NCBI RefSeq assembly: GCF_036850765.1 | Contig: NC_089492.1 | Span: 167,460,296 to 167,524,295, forward strand | Length of the DNA stretch: 64,000 nt | Source: Saccopteryx bilineata | Taxonomy: Eukaryota; Chordata; Mammalia; Chiroptera; Emballonuridae | Direction: 5' to 3' | Part shown: piece after piece, positions 56,488 through 64,000 of the stretch | How positions within the stretch are numbered: position 1 is the first letter of the stretch | Layout of the letters: each line of letters begins with the position of its first letter | The notes under the pieces: model-generated | What the model saw: the letters and a program-made list of their open reading frames with translations, nothing else | Told to the model about the DNA's origin: nothing | Database searches by the model: none | Position numbers and translations under genes: made by a program

Positions 56488-59400
56488 ATGGCAATAAACA
56501 ACTACATATCAATAATAACCTTAAATGTAAATGGATTAAATGATCCAATCAAAAGACACAGGGTAGCTGCGTGGATAAGAAAACAGGACCCATACATATG
56601 CTGTCTACAAGAGACACACCTTAGAACAAAAGATACACCTAGATTGAAGGTAAAAGGATGGAAAAAAAACATTTCATGCAAATAGAAATGAAAAAAAGCT
56701 GGGGTAGCAATACTTATATCAGACAAAATGGACTTTAAAACAAAGGATATAGTAAGAGATAAAGAAGGCCACTACATAATGATAAAGGGAGTAATCCAAC
56801 AGGAAGATAGAACTATTATAAATACCTATGCACCTAATATAGGAGCACCCAAATATATAAAGCAGACTTTGATGGATTTAAAGGGCAAGATCAACAGCAA
56901 TACTATAATAGTAGGGGATTTCAATACCCCACTTAACATCACTAGATACATCCTCAAGAAAGAAAATTAACAAAGAAACAGTAGACATATTGGAAACACT
57001 AGATGAACTCGATTTAATAAATATCTTCAGAACCTTTCACCCTAAAGCAGCAGAATATACATTCTTTTCAAGTGCTCATAGTACATTCTCTAGGATAGAC
57101 CACATGTTAGGGCACAAAAGTGCTCTCAACAAATTTAAGAAGACTGAAATCATATCAAGCACTTTCTCCGATCACAAGGGCATGAAACAAGAAATGGACC
57201 ACAACAGAAAAGCTCAAAAATTCTTAAACACATGGAAACTAAATAGCAGGTTGTTAAATAATGAATGGATTAAGAATGAGATCAAAAAAGAAATAAAAAT
57301 ATTCCTAGAAATGAATGACAATGAGCATACAAGAACTCAAAATTTATGGGACACAGCAAAAGCAGTACTGAGAGGGAAGTTCATAGCACTACAAGCACAC
57401 TTTCAGAAGCTAGAAAAACCTCAAATAAACAACTTAACCCTACATCTAAAAGAATTAGAAAAAGAACAGCAAGTAAAGCCCAAATGTAGTAGAAGGAAGA
57501 AAATAATAAAGGTCAGAGCAGAAATAAATGACATAGAGGCTAAAGAAACAATACAGAGGATCAATGAAACTAGGAGCTGGCTCTTTGAAAAGGTAAACAA
57601 GATTGATGAACCATTAACTAGACTCATGAAGAAAAAAGAGAGAGGACTCAAATAAATAAAATCAGAAATGAGAGAGGAGAAATAACAACTGACACAACAG
57701 AAATACAAAATATTGTAAGAAAATACTATGAAGAACTGTATGTCAAAAAACTAGACAACCTAGATGAAACAGAGAAATTCCTTGAAACATACAATCTTCC
57801 AAAAATCAATCTGGAAGAATCAGAAAACCTAAACAGACCAATTACACCAAATGAGATCGAAACAGTTATCAAAAAACTCCCAACAAAGAAAAGTCTGTGG
57901 CCCGATGGCTTCACAATGGAATTCTACCAAATATTCAAAGAAGAACTAACTCCTATCCTTCTCAAACTATTTCAAAAAATTCAAGAGGAAGGAAGACTTC
58001 CAAACTTTTATTATGAAGCGAGGATAATTCTGATTCCAAAACCAGGCAAAGACAACACAAAGAAAGAAAATTATAGGCCAATAACTCTGAAGAATATAGA
58101 TGCTAAAATCCTCAACAAAATATTAGTAAACTGGATCCAACAATATATGGGAAAAATCATACAACATGATCAAGTGGGATTTATTCTGGGGAGGCAAGGC
58201 TGGTACAATATTCATAAATCAATCAATGTGATTCATCACATAAACAAAAAGAAGGAGAAAAACCATATGATAATTTCAATAGATGCAGAAAAAGCATTTG
58301 ATAAAATCCAGCACCCGTTCATGATCAAAACTCTCAGCAAAGTGGGAATACAGGGAATATACCTCAACATGATAAAAGCCATCTATGAGAAACCAACAGC
58401 CAACATCATACTCAATTGGCAAAAATTAAAAGCAAGATCCCTTAAGATCAGGAACAAGGCAGGGGTGCCCCCTTTCACCACTCTTATTTAACATGGTCCT
58501 GGAAGTCCTAGCCACAGCAATCAGACAAGAAGAAGAAATAAAAGGCATTCAAGTTGGAAAAGAAGAAGTAAAACTATCATTATTTGCAGATGATATGATA
58601 TTGTATATAGAAAACCCTAAAGTCTCAGTCAAAAAGCTACTGGACCTGATAAACGAATTCAGCAAAGTGGCGGGATATAAAATCAATACTCAGAAATCAG
58701 AGGCATTTTTATACACCAAAAATGAACAGTCAGAAAGAGAAATTAAGGAAACAGTTCCCTTTACAATTACAACCAAAAAAATAAAGTACCTAGGAGTAAA
58801 CTTAACCAAGGAGACTAAAGACTTGTACTCGAAAAATTACAAAGCATTGATAAAAGAAATCAGGAAAGATACAAACAAGTGGAAGCATATACCATGCTCA
58901 TGGTTAGGAAGAATAAACATCATTAAAATGTCTATATTACCCAAAGCAATCTATAAATTCAATGCAATACCAATTAAAGTACCAATGACATACTTCAAAG
59001 ATATAGACCACATATTCCAAAAATTTATATGGAACCAAAAAAGAACACAAATAGCCTCAGCAATCTTAAAAAAGATGAATAAAGGGGGAGGTATCACACT
59101 TCCTGATATCAAGTTATACTACAAGGCCATTGTACTCAAAACAGCCTGGTACTGGCATAAGAACAGGCATATAGATCAATGGAACAGAATAGAGAACCCA
59201 GAAATAAACCCACAGCTCTATGGACAACTGATATTTGACAAAGGAGGTACGGACATTCAATGGAGTAAAGACAGCCTCTTTAACAAAAGGTGTTGGGAAA
59301 ATTGGACAGCTACCTGCAAAAAAATGAAACTAGATCACCAGCTTACACCACTCACAAAAATAAACTCAAAATGGATAAAAGACTTAAATGTAGGCCGTGA

Positions 59401-60289
59401 AACCATAAGTATCTTAGAAGAAAACATAGGCAGTAAGCTCACCGACATCTCTCAGAGCAATATATTTGCTGATTTATCTCCACGGGGAAGTGAAATAAAA
59501 GACAGGATAAACAAATAGCACTATATCAAACTAAAAAGTTTTTGCACAGCTAAAGTCAGCAAGAACAGAATAAAAAGATAAACTACACAATGGGAGAACA
59601 TATTTGACAATACGTCTGATAAGGGATTAATAACCAAAATTTATAAAGAACTTGTACATCTCAACACCAGGAAGACAAACAATCCCATCCAAAAATGAGC
59701 AAAAGAGATGAATAGACACTTCTCCAAAGAGAACATACAGATGGCCAATAGGCATATGAAAAAATGCTCAACGTCACTAATCATTAGAGAAATGCAAATT
59801 AAAACCACAATGAGATATCACCTCACACCCATTAGAATGGCGCTCATCAACAAAACAACACAGAATAAGTGCTGGCGAGGATGTGGAGAAAAGGGAACCC
59901 TCCTGCACTGCTGGTGGGAATGCAGACTGGTGCAGCCACTGTGGAAAACAGTATGGAGATTCCTCAAAAAACTGAAAATCAAACTGCCTTTTGACCCAGC
60001 TATCCCACTTTGAGGAATATACCCCAAGAACACCATAGAATGGCTCCAAAAGGAGAAATGCACCCCCATGTTTGTGGCAGCTTTGTTCACAATAGCGAAG
60101 ACCTGGAAACAGCCCAAGTGTCCGTCAGAGGACGAGTGGATTAAAAAGCTTTGGTACATATGTACTATGGAATACTACTCAGCCATAAGAAATGATGACA
60201 CCAGATCATTTACAATAACATGGATGGACCTTGATAACATTATATGGAGTGAAATAAGTAAATCAGAAAAAAAACTAAGAACTATATGA
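56488..60289 (+). pseudogene. L1 copy E ORF2, broken
   Basis: Endonuclease/reverse transcriptase opening MAINNYISIITLNVNGLN. The first frame ends at 56685 after a run-of-A slippage. Endonuclease sequence continues on 56728-56970 and 56990-57655 ([10 protein letters not shown] keeps the SDH motif). RT pieces lie on 57916-58491 ([14 protein letters not shown]) and 58493-59518 ([17 protein letters not shown] near 58582). A tryptophan codon has become TAG at 59516-59518, and further stops occur near 59579, 59696 and 60010. The C-terminal knuckle ([18 protein letters not shown]) is on 59708-60013. No active enzyme is possible. Confidence 0.93.
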
Positions 60290-60580
60290 ATCCATACATA
60301 GAAGGGACATAAAAACGAGACTCAGAGACATTAACAAGAATGTGATGGCAACAGGGGTGGGGGGTGGGGGGAGTGGGGATGAGGCGAAGAAGGAGAGAGG
60401 GGTTGGGGGAGGGGAGGGGCACAAAGAAAACCAGATAGAAGGTGACAGAAGGCAATTTAACTTTGGGGGAGGGGTATACAGCCCAATCAAATGTGAAAAT
60501 AATCTAGAGATGTTTTCTCTCAACATATGTACCCTGGTTTATCAATGTCACTGCATTAAATTTAATAAATAAATTTTTAA
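60290..60580 (+). repeat. L1 copy E 3' UTR and tail
   Basis: Contains a G-rich tract at about 60351-60420 with many G-runs, as in the other L1 copies, and ends TTTAATAAATAAATTTTTAA against the target-site duplication. Confidence 0.88.
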
Positions 60581-60604
60581 AAAACTACACTATGAAAGAT
60601 GGAA

Positions 60605-60941
60605 GACCCCTATATGCCGCCAATGTGCGAATGAGAAAAAGACCAATCAGCCGAATAAACAGAATCAGGCTTTATTGGGAGCTCCGGGCGAGTTCACTGA
60701 CCCTAGGACGCAGGCCAGTGAAGGCGCGCCCGGGTTAGGACTTTTGGGTTTTTTATATTTGCAGGAGGGGGTTGGTAACGGCCAGCGGGATGGGGGTTTG
60801 GTGAAGCGTGCAGTTCCGGGAACAACCTCAGGGATGATTCCGAGGACTTGGGCGTGTGCGGTTTCGGTGAGATTAGCACCTGCCGGAAAATTCAGGGCAA
60901 AGGAGGGTTTCACAACCCAACCCCAAGGCAACTATTGGACA
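60605..60941 (-). repeat. Endogenous-retrovirus LTR (solo)
   Basis: On the minus strand it starts near TGTCCAATAGTTGCCTTGGG, with a TATA-like AAATATAAAAAACCC near 60750 and AATAAAGCCTGATTCTG (polyA signal) near 60665. The end lies near GGGTCTTCCA, or a few bases further. It is CpG-richer than its surroundings, suggesting it is fairly young. No exact target-site duplication found, so the ends are uncertain by some bases. No retroviral coding sequence adjoins it. Confidence 0.7.
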
Positions 60942-61194
60942 TACTATACTATATTTACTCTGTATTTACTATACTATATTGACTACAGGCAAATGAGCTC
61001 CCAGTCAAGGTGATAGGGTCTCTGGAAGAATCCATAAACTGTCTCTTTCTCTCTCTTTGTGTGTCTGTCTCTCTTTCCATACCTCGTGTTTTTGATTCCT
61101 AGGTGTGGAACTCAAGAAGGAAAAGGAAGTAGGGGAGCCAATAGAAGGAAAAGAAGGAAGAACGGATGTACCTGAGAAGAGTTTTAATAGCAAT
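60942..61194. other. Unassigned, with TACTATACTATA-type repeats
   Basis: Short TACTATACTATATTTACT-like repetition at 60942-60985 and a CT-rich stretch at 61040-61076. Nothing else. Confidence 0.5.
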
Positions 61195-61410
61195 AAAAAT
61201 AGCTAGTATTAATTGAGCATTTACTATAGGCCAATCACTGAGCTAGCGGTTTACAAAAGTTATCTCAGGAAATCCTCACAAAAAGTCTGAATGGTGGGCA
61301 TTATCCTCACACTTCCTCTGAGCAAGAAGCTGAGGTCCGAGGTCACTCAGCTAGAAAGTGGCAGAGTCACTAAGCTCAAAGCCTAGGCCTTTAATCCCCA
61401 GGTACACTGA
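61195..61410 (-). repeat. MIR
   Basis: Minus-orientation MIR: TTGAGCATTTACTATAGGCC, AGTTATCTCAGGAAATCCTC, AGAAGCTGAGGTCCGAGGTC and ACTCAGCTAGAAAGTGGCAG. Confidence 0.88.
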
Positions 61411-62629
61411 CTCCTGTGGCCGCTCTGGATGTTGGCCCTCAGCTGAGCTATGACCAAATGACATAGCCCACATTCATTAGCCAATCTAAAATCTAGGCCA
61501 GGTGCTGGGGAAGTCTCTGTGGTTTGAGACTAAGAGAAAGAACAGCAGCATCCCAGATTAAAGGCCTCCAGCTCAGATCCAACAGCTTCCCTGCCCCACT
61601 TGTGTCAGGTACACTCCAGACAGGTGCCGAGCCTGGCAGCCTCCTCATGGAATCTTGAAATCTCTGGAAGGTCCAAAGGGAGAAGGAGTTATCGACCAGG
61701 TGATGGTTCAAAGGCCTGGCCCTAGATGTAAATGGGTTTTAAATTACTCTCGAAAGATCAGAAACCAAAGAGACAGGGTCCCCTCATTCTCCAAGTCTCA
61801 GAGGCCCCCAAACATCCCCAGGAAAGCAAAAAGGAGCCACTGAAGCATCTGGTTTTCATTGCACCAGAAGTATCCCATCACAGCCCAGACACTGTGCTCT
61901 CTAAGCTCTGCAGGCAGAATGTGGAGTGCCTTGTGGGGAGCCTGCTCCCTGCACTCGGGGTCCGGCAGCCAAGAACACTACCATAGCTGCGCTTTGCTGC
62001 CTGATTCCATCTGGAATACATGGACTTTGTCCCTTTGATCTTTCCTATGGCTGCTCGGAGGGACCGGAGTGCCAGACCTCATTCTCTACCAATACAGCCT
62101 CTCCAAGTTCTTGGGCACAATTCTGTAACTCTGCTTTCCCTCCTCTTTCCCTGTCCCCTCACCCTACTTTGAGAGCATGCCTTAATATGCAGCCTCGCCA
62201 TCTATGACCTTCTTTGGTCATATGGGGATGAAGGAAACTTGCTCCTCTTCTTTTTAAGACACCTCCACAGTGTTCGCCACACCTCAGATACAAGGACCAG
62301 ACATCTAGATGCTTGAAACAATCATTTAGTTAATTGGCTGATGGCTTTTGGTTTGTTTCTTTCTTTTCATCCAGATGTTGGTGTCGTGCAGACCCCATCT
62401 GGAATGTTGTATTTTCTATTATGATTTGGAATAATAGAAACACAACAACTAAACAAAAGTGAGATGCTGCTTGTTCTTTGCCAGCAAGGCACTTTCTGGC
62501 ACCCTGCCTGAGAATAAGACCTTAACCTGCTCAAAGAAACAGAGCTGTGGACATGCCACTCTCTTTTCCAAAAAGGCACTTCTGCAGAAAAAGGGGTGAG
62601 AGCAAGATCTCTCATGCCTGCTTATAGTG
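61411..62629. other. Unassigned sequence
   Basis: No exon, RNA gene or repeat recognised. Confidence 0.45.
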
Positions 62630-63068
62630 GGCTGACTGGTGGCCCTGGCGACACCAGGTCCCAAGCTTTGGAACCTATCATGTTACCTTATTTGGGAAAA
62701 GTATCTACAGATACGATGAAGTGAAGGATCTTGAGAGATGAAAAAACAATCCCGGGTCATCCATCTGAGCCCTGAGCACCATCACAGGCATCCTTACAAA
62801 AAAAAACAAAAACAACAACAACAAAAAAAACAAAGGGAGCATTGACACAAATGAAAGAGGAAAAGGCCAAGGGAAGATGGAGGCAGAGATTGGAATCATG
62901 CAGACACAAATTAGGGAATGCTGGAAGCCACCAGAAGCTGGAAGAAGCAAGGAGGGAGTCTCTGGAGGGACTGTGGCCCTGCTGGCATCATGACCTTGAA
63001 CTATGGCTTCCGGAACTATAAGAGAATAAATTTCTGTTGTTTTCATCCAAGTTTGTGGTGAGCTGTTA
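62630..63068 (+). repeat. MaLR/MLT-type LTR
   Basis: TATAGTGGGCTGACTGGTGG, ATGTTACCTTATTTGGGAAA, GATGGAGGCAGAGATTGGAA, CCACCAGAAGCTGGAAGAAG and AGAGAATAAATTTCTGTTGT follow the known layout of a mammalian MLT1-like LTR in plus orientation. A (CAA)n/A-rich run interrupts it at 62799-62835. Confidence 0.75.
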
Positions 63069-63184
63069 CAGCAATCTCAGGATATTAATTCAGTGCTTCT
63101 TTCTAAGAGCCACTGAAGAAAAGCCCAGAGGTGGAGGTTAATGAGGAACAAGCAGAACTAATAGACTATAAGATCTACATGTGA

Positions 63185-63367
63185 AGCCTGACTTGTGGTG
63201 GCGCAGTGGATAAAGTGTCAACCTGGAAATGCTGAGGTTGCCGGTTCAAAACCCTGGGCTTGCCTGGTCAAGGCACATATGGGAGTTGATGCTTTCTGCT
63301 CCTCCCCCCTTCTCTCTCTCTCTCTCCCCTCTCTATAATGAATAAATAAATAAGTAATAAAAAAAAA
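63185..63367 (+). mobile_element. tRNA-derived SINE (VES-like, short form)
   Basis: Reads AGCCTGACTTGTGGTGGCGC, box-B-like GGTTCAAAACC, CTTGCCTGGTCAAGGCACAT, a (CT)n tract, and a tail of AATAAATAAATA and poly-A. A perfect 15-bp target-site duplication AAGATCTACATGTGA lies at 63170-63184 and 63368-63382. Confidence 0.95.
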
Positions 63368-63382
63368 AAGATCTACATGTGA

Positions 63383-64000
63383 GAAGGTTCACTGCTGACT
63401 GATGTTTGCATCTGTCTGGGGTCCATTCAGATTAAAAACCCACTGCAGAGCAGAAGGAGAATAATACCTTTACCAGTGACATCAGGAGTCCAGGTGAGGT
63501 TCAAGGTCCTGCCAGTAGGTCCTCCAGATCTGCATTGGCCCAGCCAGCCCTCCACCACGTGAATGTGTAAGGGAGGTGAGAGCACAAGGGAAAACATCAA
63601 AAGTAAAACCAATGTTCCTCTTATTTAACCGTCTGACTGGCTTGGGGCCTGAGACTCTCCTGTAGAGTATCTTAGCAAGCTGGGCTGACACATGTGTCCC
63701 AGTCTAAGGGCTGGAGGGTCTCACCACCTTCTGGCCAGTTGTAGAAGACCAAGGAGAAGAGTTCCCACACACTGCCCATTGTCCTTCAAATTCTACCCAC
63801 TAGGAAATGTGGCTCTCTGTCCCGGATTGTGACTAATCTAATTAACAACTCACCCTCCTCGCTGGACACAAGAAAGGAAGTGGGAAAAGGGCAAAGCTTA
63901 TCCCTGTCCTATAAATAAAAACTTGGGAACCACAATCTCCCCAAGACTATAGATCGAAGTCTCTATTTGGGGGCATGAATGATGAGAGTGAATCACACCT
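63383..64000. other. Unassigned sequence to window end
   Basis: No exon or repeat firmly recognised. The stretch near 63908-63980 (TCCTATAAATAAAAACTTGG and CTCTATTTGGGGGCATG) has an LTR-like look but no ends are visible. Confidence 0.4.

Larger units (their letters stand above)
54622..60580 (+). mobile_element. Full-length LINE-1 (copy E) with 13-bp target-site duplication
   Basis: A 5.96-kb insertion bounded by the exact direct repeat AAAACTACACTAT at 54609-54621 and 60581-60593. The 5' end contains AAGATGGCAGTGGAGTAGGC, and the 3' end has the polyA signal AATAAATAAA and an A-rich tail. The A-rich start of the duplication fits L1 endonuclease cutting at TTTT/AA. Both reading frames carry stops and frameshifts, so the copy is inactive. 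Confidence 0.95.

Noticed and set aside
63900..63985. Additional LTR at the window end
   Set aside because: TATAAATA and a possible R-like end are suggestive, but no TG...CA ends or target-site duplication are visible before the window stops.

Overview
This is a mammalian chromosome window, most likely from a bat. The bat reading rests on several tRNA-derived SINEs that begin GCCCTGGCCGGTTGGCTCAG or CCTGACTTGTGGTGGCGCAG (VES-like, the SINE type abundant in Chiroptera) together with fairly well-preserved hAT DNA transposons. The rest is the usual placental background: LINE-1, MIR, L2, MLT1/MaLR LTRs and MER5-type MITEs. I find no host protein-coding exon, no functional RNA gene, no CRISPR array and no prokaryotic features. 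The window looks intergenic or deep intronic.

Layout. Positions 1-8133 hold two head-to-tail L1 copies on the plus strand. The first has an unbroken ORF2 reverse-transcriptase and C-terminal part; the second is frameshifted. From 8134 to 12232 lies mostly unassigned DNA with a hAT-like fragment and two retroviral-LTR-like stretches. From 12233 to 16271 is a transposon cluster: a nearly complete hAT element with a broken transposase gene on the minus strand, a solo LTR inserted in it, and a second hAT MITE sitting exactly in the neighbour's target-site position. Positions 18619-26377 are a composite L1 on the minus strand, made of two L1 5' ends in tandem but one 3' end, flanked by one imperfect target-site duplication and carrying a SINE. 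Positions 26378-53115 are older DNA with scattered MIR, L2, MLT1, MER5-like and other old hAT copies and a few SINEs. Positions 53116-54111 contain a 189-bp direct duplication. Positions 54622-60580 are a full-length but inactivated L1 with a 13-bp target-site duplication, abutting an LTR. The rest to 64000 is MIR, one MaLR-type LTR, one SINE with a perfect target-site duplication, and unassigned sequence.

No set of genes here works together as a pathway. The coherent story is retrotransposition and DNA transposition layered over time: old MIR/L2/MLT1, then hAT and L1 insertions, then LTR and SINE insertions into them. The features most worth attention are the composite L1, its 5' UTR monomer-like repeats, the hAT/LTR/MITE nest with a shared short segment, and the near-identical 189-bp duplication. 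All family names come from recognising sequence patterns by eye; no database search was run. Boundaries without a stated target-site duplication are approximate.
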